DNA of 64,000 nucleotides from WTKG01 sp963735005 (lineage in GTDB: Bacteria; Actinomycetota; Actinomycetes; Actinomycetales; Demequinaceae), in the NCBI GenBank assembly GCA_963735005.1, contig CAVTJA010000010.1, forward strand, positions 62,001-126,000. The letters are read 5' to 3'. Of this stretch, positions 7,144 to 16,840 are shown piece after piece. The position numbers and the translations under genes are program-made. The notes beneath the pieces are model-generated. The model ran no database searches, was not told where the DNA came from, and worked only from the letters and a program-made list of their open reading frames with translations. Position 1 is the first letter of the stretch. The number at the start of each line of letters is the position of its first letter.

Positions 7144-10100
7144 TCACCGCAGTTGCTTGAGCTTCTCGATACGTCGCGCCGATCGCGATGCAACAGCGCG
7201 CCCACGACGACGATCGGACACCCATTGGCGCACCAGGTCGGAGCCCGTCAGCACCTGGGTAACAGAGAGCCCAAGCGCGCACCACGGCGGTCGCCAGCAG
7301 CGGAGCGAACCACCGCGCCAGCACGCCCCACAGCGCGATCGCGAGCGCAATGCGCAGCAATGCGAGCGTCCGCGCCAGGTGGTCGGGGTTGACAGCGAGC
7401 GCAATGATGCTGGGGATGGTACCGAGCGCGAGGCCGGGCGCGGTCGCCACGAAGCTGCCGACCTTGTCGTTCTCGGACAGCCACCACAGCCCGAGCGCGA
7501 GCGCGCACAGCGCCGGGACCGCCGTGTACGCCTCGACTACTGACGTTCCGGAATCGGCAAATACCAGCGCCGTGCCAACGGAGAGCGCGATCGACGACAA
7601 GAACCGGCCGATGGTCCAGCCTTGGACGGCGGTGGCGAACAGCGCGACGCCCGCGATCAGCAGCAGGACTCCGGCCGCCAGCAAGGTGCCGGCGAGCAGC
7701 GGCACCACGAACCCGATCGCGGCTACCGCGTAGCGGGTGGCACGCGGGTGCGGCTTGAGGGGGCTCGCGGCGATCGCGAACGCGGCGACCATACCCGTGA
7801 CGAGCGTCGCGGCCGCCACCCCAGCTTGCGTCGCGTCGAAGTGTGCGGCGACTCCCGCCGCGGCAGCCGCGGCGAATCCGGGGGCGACGCCGAACGCGCC
7901 GTGCTTGCGCACTCCCTCGGGCTCGTGCGACCCGACCCACAGAGCGAGGGCCGTCGCGGCGCTGGCCGCGACGGCGAGGTCGAGCACTGCTGTGGTCCAC
8001 ACGATCGAACCGAGCAGTACCACGAGCGCCTGCTCGGGAAGCACATTGATACGGCGGCCGGCGATCGTGAGCGCCAGGCTCAGCACCACGAGCGCCACCC
8101 ACGCGAACTCGCGCGGCACGTTCGCGGCGGCGATCGCGATGAAGGGAAGCATCCACCAGCCCGCGTGGCGGCGCGCTGGCGCCCACGCGAGCGCAGCGGC
8201 TAGACCGGCGGCGGCCAGTAGCACGCGCCACAGCTGCGAAGGCTCGTAGGGCTCCACGTACAGCCCGAGCGCCTCGCCGAGGCTGGGCACCAGCTGGGTA
8301 AGCGCGGCGGCACCGACGGCAATGGCCCCCGGCACGAGCCCGAACAAACCAATCAGGGCGCTACCGGGCGCGATGCGAGGCAACACCCACGCGAGAATCG
8401 CGACCGCGACGGACATCACCGCTACACCCTGGACCGCCTCAAGGCCGTCCCCGGCGGCGGCGAACGTCCCCCACGTCACCAGCAATACGGCAGGCCCAAG
8501 AGTGGTGCGCGTAAACCGCAGCGCTGCAACGGCAAGGATGGCGACCACCCCGGCGGCCACCCCGGCACCCAACAGCACGCTGTGCTCGCCTCGATACAGC
8601 GGCACGAACGCCGCCAACTGCGTCACGGTGACCCAGGCTGTCGCGCCGATGCCCACCATGAACCTGGCGCGCTTGTGCCACCACACGAAGGCGGCGGCGA
8701 CGGCTCCAGCAGCCGCGACGGTGGCGGGAAGCGACAGCGGCAGCGCGTCCCTGCCCCACTGTTCCGCAAGCAGGTCGGTCGCCGTCAGCATCGCAGCCAC
8801 CACGGCGATCGCTCCAAAGTAGTCGGCGGGCGCGAAGATGCGCGACGTCGCGCGGTGGCGCCGGCCCGCAGCAGCGAGCGCGGCGAGAGCGAGCAGCGCG
8901 GCGAGAACCCAGCCGGTGTTGCCAGGGTCCGCCAACGGGCGCCCGAACGCGAACACGCGGATCACCGCCGCGGTGACGGCAACCGCGAGGAAGCCAAGGC
9001 CCGCGAGCGCCGCAGGTGCGAGCCCGAACAACAGCGGAGTGACGAGTCGCGGCGGCTTGGGCGGAGCGAGCCACGCGATGACGGCGGCGAGTCCTACCGA
9101 AACCGCGACGACGCCGGCGACCGGCACGTCCCCGCGCATGGCGGCCGCGGCGCCAGCCGCCGTGGCGATGAAGGACGCCAGCGGAAGCGTGTGGGCGGGC
9201 CACCAACGCGCGAGCGCAGCGCAGCCTAGGACGGGCACAGCGACGGCCGCGATGCCGAGAACGAGGGGCTCGGAGGCGTCGGCAAGCGCTATTGCGGCGT
9301 GGACGCCCGCGATCCCGACGACAACGGACGCGCCGATGGCGTTGGCGCGCCGCGCGGGGCCATCCGCGAGCAGGCGCCCGAGCGCAGCCACACCGCCTGC
9401 GAGGACACCGGCGGCGAGCGCGACCACAGAGTTCGCGTGGTCGCCCACGAGCCCCGCGATGGCGTAGGAGCCAAGCAGTGCCGCCACAGGCGTCAGCACG
9501 GCAGCGATCACCGCAGGAAGCACGCTGTTCGTCGGGTGCGCGATCACGCGGGCGACGCCGATGAAGCCGACGGCGGACGCGAGCGCAGCAAGGCTGATCC
9601 ACGGATTGAGTGCGCCGGCCGCGGACGCGGTCCCATGGTCCGCGAGCTCGGAAACACCCACCGCGACGCCGCCGACCGCGACTATCGCCCCGATGGCCAG
9701 CGGCGTGGACGCTCCGACGATCACGGCGTCCCGTACGCGCGTATTCCCGCGGAGGGCCACCCATGCCGCGACCGCCGCCACCGCCGCGCCGAATGCGACC
9801 CACGCGGCGAACGCGTCCGTGTAGCGCGCGGCTCCGGCAGCCGCCACCGCGGAACCGACCAGCACCGCTGCGATCATGCCCGTCTTCGGCAACTTGAGGC
9901 CCACCGCCACGAGCGCCGCCACGGGCACGAGCGCCCACACGAGGCCGAGCGCGAAGGGCTCCTCCGCGGCGGCAAGCGCGTACACGCCGGACACACCCGC
10001 GAGCGCGACGACCATGCTCGCCGCGACCGCTCCCATCATCCTCACGCGAGGGAAGTGCGCGGCCCATGCCGTGGCGCCCACGACGAGCGCGCCCACCATG

Positions 10101-11691
10101 ATCGAGCGGGACGTGCCTGCGGCGGCCGACTCGAGTGAGCGGTCGGCGAAGTGATAGGCCGCGAGTAGCCCGCCGAGCGAAACCGACACTAGGCCGAGGC
10201 CCTCCACGAGCGGCGCCGCGGTTCCCTGGATCAACAATCGCGCCGCGACCATCAGCCCGATGGCGGCGGTGATAAGCGCGATGCCGGGCCAAGGTACGGG
10301 CCCGACTGGGTGTACAAGGCTGGCCCCGCGATGGTGCGAGCAAGCACGAACACCACGCCAAAGATCGCACCGCCGATCGTGAACGCATACGCGGGAGCGC
10401 CGCCCCACGTAAGCGACGGGCGCCAGGTGTCCGGAAGCTGGCGCGCCGCGACCGCCACGAGCGCGATACCCACGCCAGCGCCTAGCGTGTAGCCCCACCC
10501 GCTACCCGTGAGCGCAGAGCCCCCAGTCGCCGAAATCAACGTGAGCACGAGTGCGCCTAGTCCCCCAGCAAACGGCTTCCACCACGCGCCGATGCCGCCC
10601 AGCGCGGCCGCGGCAAGTAGCCCAGCGAGAATGGGGCCAAGCGCAGGCTCGCGCGCGCCAAGCAGCAGCGCCGAGACGAATGACCACAAGGTGATCGAGC
10701 CCACCGCGCCGTACGTGACCGCGATGCGTGCGGGCTCCGTCACCCACAGCCGGTGGGTAGCGAGCGCCGCGAGCGCGAACAACGTTCCGATCGACGGTCC
10801 ACGCCGCGCCGGACGGCGAGCCCGAGGCGCCAACAATCCCGATGGTCGCGGCTATGCCCGAGGCGACCGCAGCGCTGGCGCCAGCGCGTTCCCGTCCATT
10901 TGATACCTCGGCGGGACATCGCCGCCGCCAGCCGCGACGGTCACGGCGAGCGCCGCCGCGACCGTGAGTCGACCAAGGATGTGTATCCCGCGATCAATTG
11001 CGATGACGGAGACGCCCGCGAAGGCGATCGCGGCGACGCCCACGGCGCCGCCCGAAACCGGCAGGTCGCGCTCGGTAAGCCAACTGGAAAGAGTGGCGAT
11101 ACCCGCGGCTACGAGCAGCACCACGGCGGCCTGCGCCACGGGCGGGAAAGTCGCCCACGTCACGGCCACGAACAGGATCGCTCCAGTGATGAGCAGCGCG
11201 GCGCCGCTGACGCCGAGCATGTTGGGCGCGGTGAGGCGACGCGGGCGGGCCCTGCGCGGCGCGCGCGGAGCGGCCTGAGGCCACTCGCCCGGAGGCGGGA
11301 CGGGCTGGCCGTCGAGCCGCGTGACGGCATCAGGCGCGGGCGGGCCGGCGGCGGCGGTCGCCTGCGCGGCGGGCGCGGCAAGCGGGGAGGGTGCGGCGCC
11401 GGCGTGAGCGGAGGCCGCGCCTGCGGTGGCCTCCGGCGGAACCCGCGACGCAAGCAAGGCGTCTATCCACCGCTGGCGCTCACCCTTGAGCGCCTCGAGC
11501 TTCTCCATCAGCCGCCCGTAGTCGGCGGAAATCTCTTGCCACTCGGCGTCGATCTCGAGGATCCGGCTCACGCCAGGATCGCGCGTATCCATGCCGCAGG
11601 TCGCGCACCGCTCGACAACGTCCACCTGAACGGGTTCGCCACACAAGGGGCACGCGATGGGGCCGCGCCGAGACTGCTTGGAGTTCGCCAT
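7144..11691 (-). CDS. Giant polytopic membrane protein with N-terminal zinc ribbon, four apparent frameshifts
   Basis: The start is ATG at 11691, nine bases after GAGGGG. Residues 10-35 form a zinc ribbon (CPLCGEPVQVDVVERCATCG). A short predicted helix with Glu/Leu-rich heptads (about 40-75), an Ala/Pro-rich linker and then a very long series of hydrophobic helices follow, on the order of forty, to a basic end (ARRIEKLKQLR, stop at 7144). The full product would be about 1,500 residues. The frame breaks at about 10915, 10810, 10315 and 7258, yet hydrophobic coding continues across every break, so one gene is meant. I do not recognise a family with a known function. It could be a sensor, scaffold or transporter of the cell membrane. 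It is convergent with tRNA-Lys and divergent from bcp. Confidence 0.65.
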
Positions 11692-11801
11692 TGAAGTCAT
11701 CCCCTCGTCACTGCTGACGCTAGTGACGTGCCACGGCCACCGCAATGCGAAACGCAATACTGGGGAATGCCAGCGCGGCGGCGCCGGTTAGCCTTGACAC
11801 T

Positions 11802-12269
11802 ATGACCACTCGACTCGAGCCGGGCGACACCGCCCCCGACTTCACCCTCGCAACCGACACCGGCACGTTCTCGCTCGCGGACCACCGCGGGCAGAACGTG
11901 ATCGTCTACTTCTATCCCGCCGCCCTCACCCCGGGCTGCACCACGCAGGCATGCGACTTCACCGAGTCGCTCGACCGCCTCGCGGCCGCCGGCTACACGG
12001 TTGTCGGCATCTCGCGCGACGCGCCGGCTAAGCTAGCGAAGTTCCGCGACAAGGAGCACCTCGCGATCCCCCTCGCCTCCGACCCCGACGCCGCCGTGCA
12101 CCGCGCGTACGGCGCGTGGGGAGAGAAGAGCATGTACGGCAAGACCGTCGAGGGAGTGTTGCGCTCCACGTTCGTGGTCGACGCCGACGGCAAGATCTCA
12201 CTGGCCCAATACAACGTCAAGGCGACCGGGCATGTCTCCAAGCTGCGACGCGACCTTGGGCTCGACTAG
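11802..12269 (+). CDS. bcp: Thioredoxin-dependent peroxiredoxin (BCP/PrxQ type)
   Basis: 155 residues from ATG 11802. It is an AhpC/TSA-fold peroxidase that reduces hydroperoxides in the cytoplasm. The peroxidatic cysteine lies in TPGCTTQACDF, with the resolving cysteine five residues on in the same helix, the CXXXXC pattern of the PrxQ class. GDTAPDFTLATDTG and VVGISRDAPAKLAKF are family hallmarks. Electrons would come from thioredoxin, and a thioredoxin gene lies only 200 bp downstream on the other strand. Its length is normal. Confidence 0.93.
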   Translation: MTTRLEPGDTAPDFTLATDTGTFSLADHRGQNVIVYFYPAALTPGCTTQACDFTESLDRLAAAGYTVVGISRDAPAKLAKFRDKEHLAIPLASDPDAAVHRAYGAWGEKSMYGKTVEGVLRSTFVVDADGKISLAQYNVKATGHVSKLRRDLGLD

Positions 12270-12320
12270 CCAGCCACGGCATCGTCCCGGGGGCTAGTAG
12301 CCCCGTATCCTGGTCTCCTT

Positions 12321-12402
<82 letters not shown>

Positions 12403-12412
12403 CACACGAAAA

Positions 12413-12447
12413 CGGCGGCCCCTCCAAGCAGGTAGGAGGGGCCGCCG
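12413..12447. terminator. Terminator hairpin between tRNA-Leu and thioredoxin gene
   Basis: A 13-bp stem (CGGCGGCCCCTCC / GGAGGGGCCGCCG) with a nine-base loop, preceded by AAAA on the plus strand. It sits between two convergent genes and probably ends both transcripts. Confidence 0.7.
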
Positions 12448-12482
12448 CCGTGTTCGCGCGAGGACGCGCGCGCGTCTAGGTG

Positions 12483-12854
12483 TTACTTGTGCGAAGACTC
12501 GTGCTCCGCGATCTGCTTGCGGACGTCGTCCATGTCGAGGCCCTCGACCTGGCCGATCAGCTGCTCGAGCGCGGGCGCAGGCAGCGCGCCAGCCTGGTTG
12601 AAGACCATGACGCCGTCGCGGAACGCCATCAGCGTGGGGATCGCCGTGACGCCGAATCGCGCGCCAAGCTCGCCGTACGCCTCGGTGTCGACCTTCGCGT
12701 GGGTGATGTCCGCGTGCTTGCCGCTGGACTCCTCAAAGATGGGCCCAAACCGCTTGCACGGCCCGCACCACTCGGCCCAAAAGTCGACGAGGACGATCCC
12801 GTCCTTCGAGACGGTCTCGTCGAAAGTCTCGGTGCTCAATTCCACGGTAGCCAT
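12483..12854 (-). CDS. trxA: Thioredoxin
   Basis: 123 residues from ATG 12852-12854, chosen because it gives a standard thioredoxin length; the frame is open further upstream. The active site is WCGPC in DFWAEWCGPCKRF, and the cis-proline is in VTAIPTLMAF. It reduces protein disulfides in the cytoplasm and would serve as electron donor to the nearby peroxiredoxin. The C-terminus has a short acidic/basic extension (MDDVRKQIAEHESSHK) beyond the usual end, which is found in several actinobacterial thioredoxins. Confidence 0.93.
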   Translation of the reverse strand: MATVELSTETFDETVSKDGIVLVDFWAEWCGPCKRFGPIFEESSGKHADITHAKVDTEAYGELGARFGVTAIPTLMAFRDGVMVFNQAGALPAPALEQLIGQVEGLDMDDVRKQIAEHESSHK

Positions 12855-12981
12855 GTCTGTCCTTTCATCGGCCCGTTGGTTCCATGGGCGACAACGAACG
12901 TAGCCCCAGGGGTATTCCACAAGACTGGCACGCATCGGCGCGCGTCTCCACACCGGCCCACCGGCAGGGTACAAATAGATC

Positions 12982-13524
12982 GTGACCGACATGGACGAGT
13001 TCCCGCCAGAGCCCTCCGGATGGCTGCCGGACAAGGAGCTCGCATACATTCGCGCGAACCTGCCGATGGTGTACGTCGACGCAATCCCCGTGCGCGTCAA
13101 CCAGGCGGGCGAGGTGACGGAGGTGGGGCTGCTGCTGCGCGCGGTGGACGGCGCCATGTCGCGCGCGTTGATCTCGGGTCGCGTGTTCTATCACGAGCGC
13201 ATCAGGGACGCCCTTGTGCGACACATCGAGAAGGACCTCGGCGCCGCCGCCATGCCGCGAGTGCCCCCGTCGCCGCAGCCGTTCACCGTCGCCGAATACT
13301 TTCCCGTGAGGGGCGTCTCGAAGTACTACGACTCGCGGCAGCATGCGGTCTCGCTCGCGTTCGTCGTGCCCGTGGACGGCGACTGCGCGCCGTCGCAGGA
13401 TGCGCTCGACATTGCGTGGCTCACGCCGGAGGAGGCCGCGTCCGAGGAGGTCGGTCGCGAGATGCACGGCGGGCAGGATGTGTTGCTCCGGCAGGGCCTC
13501 GCGTCCGTTGGCGCGCTGCACTAG
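12982..13524 (+). CDS. DUF4916 NUDIX-fold protein
   Basis: 180 residues from GTG 12982; ATG 12991 is a possible alternative. The sequence follows the actinobacterial DUF4916 family closely: GWLPDKELAYIRANLPM, VGLLLRAVDGAMSRALISG, PPSPQPFTVAEYFP, RQHAVSLAFVVPVDGDC and LDIAWLTPEEA. The fold is NUDIX-like, but the classical GX5EX7REUXEEXGU box is not visible, so hydrolase activity is uncertain. No pathway is known. Confidence 0.85.
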   Translation: MTDMDEFPPEPSGWLPDKELAYIRANLPMVYVDAIPVRVNQAGEVTEVGLLLRAVDGAMSRALISGRVFYHERIRDALVRHIEKDLGAAAMPRVPPSPQPFTVAEYFPVRGVSKYYDSRQHAVSLAFVVPVDGDCAPSQDALDIAWLTPEEAASEEVGREMHGGQDVLLRQGLASVGALH

Positions 13525-13565
13525 CTCCGATGCTTCACTAGCGCCGACGCCGGGGCTGGCTTGCC

Positions 13566-15308
13566 CTAGCGCGCGGAGCTGATGAGGTCCGCAAGTTCCT
13601 TCCACCAGGCCTGGCGCGACGGCTTGGAGCCCCACGGGCCTACGACGTCCGGCCCCGACCCCGGCAGCACGAACACCTTGGTGGTGCCGATCTGCCACTC
13701 CTGTTGGCCCATGCGCGGCTCGGAGCGGTCGATGCGCTTCGCTAACTGGGCGGCGAGGGTGCGGCCGTTGATCGCAAGCCAGTTGGGCCTTGTGCGCTCC
13801 ACGGTCGCCTTCACGAGCTCGATGTTGCACGTGAGCCCCACGCCGTAGCTGAGGACGCGGCTATCCTCTTCCGGCTTGATGAGAGACCGCGTGAAGCCGT
13901 TGGTGGCGAGCAGTTTCCAGAACTGGTCTCCCGGCTCGGTGTAGAAGTGAGGGTCCTCCGAGGGGGGCGGGACCGGGCCGAGGAAAAGCACCTTGAGGCC
14001 CGCCTTGATGACGTCAGCGGGGGGAAGCGCTTCCGGCTCTGGCTCTGGCTCTGGTTCCGGTTCGGGCTCTGGTTCGGGTTCGGGTTCGGGTTCGGGTTCG
14101 GGTTCCGGTGCAGGCTCCGACTCGTTTACCTCGGCCGGGCCGGGCGCGGGCTCTGGTTCGGCGGCGGGCTCGGCGGCAGGGGCCGGTTCCGCGGCGGCCG
14201 GCGCGTCGTCCTGGGGCGCGGGGTCGGCCGACGGGTCGGCAGCAGCCGGTTCCGCGGGGGCTACCGCATCCTCCGGCGCTTCCGCAGTGGACGCTTCCTC
14301 CGGGTTCGCAGTGGCGACCGGCTCGGGCGCCGCAGCCTCGGGCGCCGCAGCCTCGGGCGCCGCCGGGGCGGCGGGCGCGTCGGCGTTGGGCGCGGGGGCG
14401 GCTGGCTCGGCAGGGGCGGGAGGTTCGGCAACCGGCGCGTCCTCCGGGGCCGATGCGGGGGCCTGCTGACCCGCGGTGGCCATGGCCTCGGCGGTCGCGG
14501 CGGCCTGCACCGCGTGCGCCGGGATCTCCTGGGTGTACGTCGCTTCGGCCGCAGCCGCCGCGTCGCGAGCGCGCGTGGCCCGTGCGGCCGCCTCCTCCGC
14601 CTCGGCAGCGGCCGCAGCCGCCTCTGCCCGTGCCGCCGCGACGTCCTCGGCCGTCAGCGTGGGCGTTGGCGCGCGTAGCGGCTGCGGCTCTGCGGGGATG
14701 CGCGAGGCGATCTCCATAGCGAGCGCGCGGAACGCCAACCCGCGGTGAGAGATGGCGTTCTTCGCCGCCGGCGCGAGCTCGCCGTTGGTGAGGTCGCGGC
14801 CGTCGGCCATGAAGATAGGGTCGTAGCCGAACCCGGCGGTACCGCGCGGCGCCTTGGTGAGGTCGCCCTCGACTTTGGCGACCTTGACGATCTCGGTGCC
14901 ATCGGGGAACACCGCCGCGGCCGCGCACGTGAAGTTCGCGCCGCGCTGGGTGACCGGAACGTCGGCAAGCTGCGCGAGGAGCAGGTTGAGGTTCTCGAGG
15001 TCGTCGCCGTGGCGCCCGGCCCACCGCGCGCTGAAGATGCCGGGGGCGCCTCCCAGGATGTCCACGCACAGGCCAGAGTCGTCGGCGATGGCGGGTAGCC
15101 CGGTCTCGCGGACGAGCGCGCGGGCCTTGATCAGCGCGTTCTCCTCGAACGTCGTGCCGCTTTCCACCGGGGGCTCGGCGGTCACGTCGCGCGCGGTGAT
15201 GACCTGCCGCGGCGTGAGATCCGTCAGGGTCTCCGCGATGATGTCGATGATCTCGCGCGCCTTGTGCATGTTGTGGGTCGCGATGCCCAGCCGTGCCCCG
15301 ATGTCCAC
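13566..15308 (-). CDS. Fusion: RdgB/HAM1 non-canonical purine NTP pyrophosphatase + Ala/Pro/Glu linker + Mug/TDG-like DNA glycosylase domain
   Basis: 580 residues from GTG 15308, preceded by AGGAG. Residues 1-205 are a complete RdgB: IATHNMHKAREI, SGTTFEENALIKARAL, AIADDSGLCVDILGGAPG, FGYDPIF and AKNAISHRG. It cleaves ITP, XTP and dITP to monophosphates. Residues about 215-425 are Ala-rich and then Pro/Glu-rich, ending in many Glu-Pro repeats. Residues about 430-580 resemble Mug/TDG glycosylases: ADVIKAGLKVLFLGPVPPP, EPGDQFWKLLATNGFTRSLI, LSYGVGLTCNIE, IGTTKVFVLPGSGPD. The catalytic GINPG motif of Mug is replaced by GPVPP, so the catalytic Asn is absent. The gene is last in the murI-MBL-rph-rdgB operon and starts nine bases after the rph stop. 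Confidence 0.88.
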   Translation of the reverse strand: MDIGARLGIATHNMHKAREIIDIIAETLTDLTPRQVITARDVTAEPPVESGTTFEENALIKARALVRETGLPAIADDSGLCVDILGGAPGIFSARWAGRHGDDLENLNLLLAQLADVPVTQRGANFTCAAAAVFPDGTEIVKVAKVEGDLTKAPRGTAGFGYDPIFMADGRDLTNGELAPAAKNAISHRGLAFRALAMEIASRIPAEPQPLRAPTPTLTAEDVAAARAEAAAAAAEAEEAAARATRARDAAAAAEATYTQEIPAHAVQAAATAEAMATAGQQAPASAPEDAPVAEPPAPAEPAAPAPNADAPAAPAAPEAAAPEAAAPEPVATANPEEASTAEAPEDAVAPAEPAAADPSADPAPQDDAPAAAEPAPAAEPAAEPEPAPGPAEVNESEPAPEPEPEPEPEPEPEPEPEPEPEPEPEALPPADVIKAGLKVLFLGPVPPPSEDPHFYTEPGDQFWKLLATNGFTRSLIKPEEDSRVLSYGVGLTCNIELVKATVERTRPNWLAINGRTLAAQLAKRIDRSEPRMGQQEWQIGTTKVFVLPGSGPDVVGPWGSKPSRQAWWKELADLISSAR

Positions 15309-15317
15309 CAGTTGCTC

Positions 15318-16052
15318 CTAGTCCGCCAGCGCAGCCGCTTGCGCGCGCGCCAGCTCCGCGTTTCCCGCAGTGGCCAGCGCGAGCAGCGCGTCGAGTTCCC
15401 GCTTGTCAAAGGGCGCCGCCTCCGCGGTGCCCTGGACCTCGACGAACAGGCCCTTGCCGGTCATCACCACATTCATGTCTGTCTCCGCCCTGACGTCCTC
15501 TTCATAGGGTAAGTCGAGCATCGGAGTGCCGTCGATAATCCCCACCGATACCGCGCTGACGGAGTCATACAGCGGCTGCGCGGAGGCCGGGACGTCGCCC
15601 GACGCCTTGCCCCACGTGATGGCGTCCGCGAGCGCGACGTACGCGCCAGTGATAGCCGCCGTCCGCGTGCCGCCGTCGGCCTGAAGCACGTCGCAGTCGA
15701 GCACGATGGTGTTCTCCCCGAGCGCCTTGACGTCGATGACCGCGCGCAGGCTCCTGCCGATCAGCCGCGAAATCTCGTGGGTGCGGCCGCCGATCTTGCC
15801 GCGCACACTCTCGCGGTCGTTGCGGGTGTTGGTGGCGCGGGGAAGCATCGCGTACTCCGCGGTCACCCAGCCCTCGCCGCTACCGTGCTTCCAGCGTGGG
15901 ACGCCGGCAGTGAAGGACGCGGAGCACAGCACCCTGGTGCCTCCAAACGTCACCAGGCACGAGCCCTCGGCCGACGATTGCCACCCCCGCTCGAAGCTCA
16001 CGGGGCGGAGTTGGTCGAGGGCGCGGCCGTCCGCGCGCGTGGCGTCAGTCAT
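15318..16052 (-). CDS. rph: Ribonuclease PH
   Basis: 244 residues from ATG 16050-16052. It is a phosphorolytic 3'-5' exoribonuclease that trims tRNA 3' ends. Diagnostic stretches are ADGRALDQLRPVSFERGW, GSGEGWVTAEYAMLPRAT, RDRESVRGK-type NDRESVRGKIGGRTHEISRL, IVLDCDVLQADGGTR and ITGAYVALADA. Length is normal. It lies between the MBL phosphodiesterase-like gene and rdgB, the order found in mycobacteria (Rv1339-Rv1340-Rv1341). Confidence 0.96.
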   Translation of the reverse strand: MTDATRADGRALDQLRPVSFERGWQSSAEGSCLVTFGGTRVLCSASFTAGVPRWKHGSGEGWVTAEYAMLPRATNTRNDRESVRGKIGGRTHEISRLIGRSLRAVIDVKALGENTIVLDCDVLQADGGTRTAAITGAYVALADAITWGKASGDVPASAQPLYDSVSAVSVGIIDGTPMLDLPYEEDVRAETDMNVVMTGKGLFVEVQGTAEAAPFDKRELDALLALATAGNAELARAQAAALAD

Positions 16053-16069
16053 AGGCCCGAGCCTAGTTG

Positions 16070-16840
16070 CTAGACCGCGAGCAGGAGGCCGGGGACTGCC
16101 AGCACCATGTCTCCCGTGAACTCCGCGCGCGCCTCGGCAAACGTGTCGTTCGGGTCCGTCCATGGCGGAACGTGCGTCAGCACCAGCCGGCCGACGCCGG
16201 CGCGCGCGGCGGTTTCGCCCGCGCGGCGCGCCGTGAGGTGGGAGCCGGGTTCGCCCACGTTGCCGGTGAGGTAGGTCGCCTCGCACACGAACAGGTCGGC
16301 GCCCTCAGCCGCGCGGTCGAGGCCCTCGCACGAGTCCGAGTCGCCGGAGTATGTGATTACCGCGTCCCCGGAGCCGTCCTCGCGCGGCCCCGTGATGCGC
16401 ATGGCGTACGCGGGCACGGGGTGTTCGACGGCCTCACAAGCGATGCTGAACGGCCCCACCTCGGTGGCCGCCGCGGACTGCCAGGCGTGAATCTCGAAGG
16501 CCGCGCTCGGCTCCTGCGTCCCCCTCAGCTGCGCCAGGCGCGACGGCGTGCCGAACGGGGCGTAGAGCGGAACCGGCTGCGCCGCGCCGTCCGGGTGGTG
16601 GCGCAGGTAGACGTGCAGGGAAGCGAGGTCCGCGCAGTGGTCAGCGTGCAGGTGGCTGAGGGCCACGGCGTCGAGCTCGCGGGGATCGCACCAGCGCTGC
16701 AGCGAGCCAAGCGAGCCATTGCCGAGGTCAAGCGCCACGCGCCACGTGCGGCCGCCTTCGTCAGCCTCAAGCAGGTAGCACGACGCGGGAGAGGCCGGTC
16801 CGGGCATTCCGCCCGCGCATCCGACCACCCGCAGCCTCAT
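16070..16840 (-). CDS. MBL-fold metallohydrolase, Rv1339-like putative cyclic nucleotide phosphodiesterase
   Basis: 256 residues. The metallo-beta-lactamase motif HLHADHCAD (HxHxDH) is intact, followed by further ligands in GDSDSC and VLTHVPPW. Position between murI and rph matches Rv1339 of Mycobacterium tuberculosis, reported as an atypical class II cAMP phosphodiesterase. By homology and position the protein probably binds two zinc ions and hydrolyses a phosphodiester in the cytoplasm. A ribonuclease Z-like role cannot be excluded. Its start overlaps the end of murI by four bases, so translation is coupled. Confidence 0.85.
   Translation of the reverse strand: MRLRVVGCAGGMPGPASPASCYLLEADEGGRTWRVALDLGNGSLGSLQRWCDPRELDAVALSHLHADHCADLASLHVYLRHHPDGAAQPVPLYAPFGTPSRLAQLRGTQEPSAAFEIHAWQSAAATEVGPFSIACEAVEHPVPAYAMRITGPREDGSGDAVITYSGDSDSCEGLDRAAEGADLFVCEATYLTGNVGEPGSHLTARRAGETAARAGVGRLVLTHVPPWTDPNDTFAEARAEFTGDMVLAVPGLLLAV

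Noticed and set aside
13947..14678. Gly/Ser- and Gly/Arg-rich plus-strand frames resembling repeat proteins
   Set aside because: They are the reverse of the Glu-Pro/Ala linker of the RdgB fusion.
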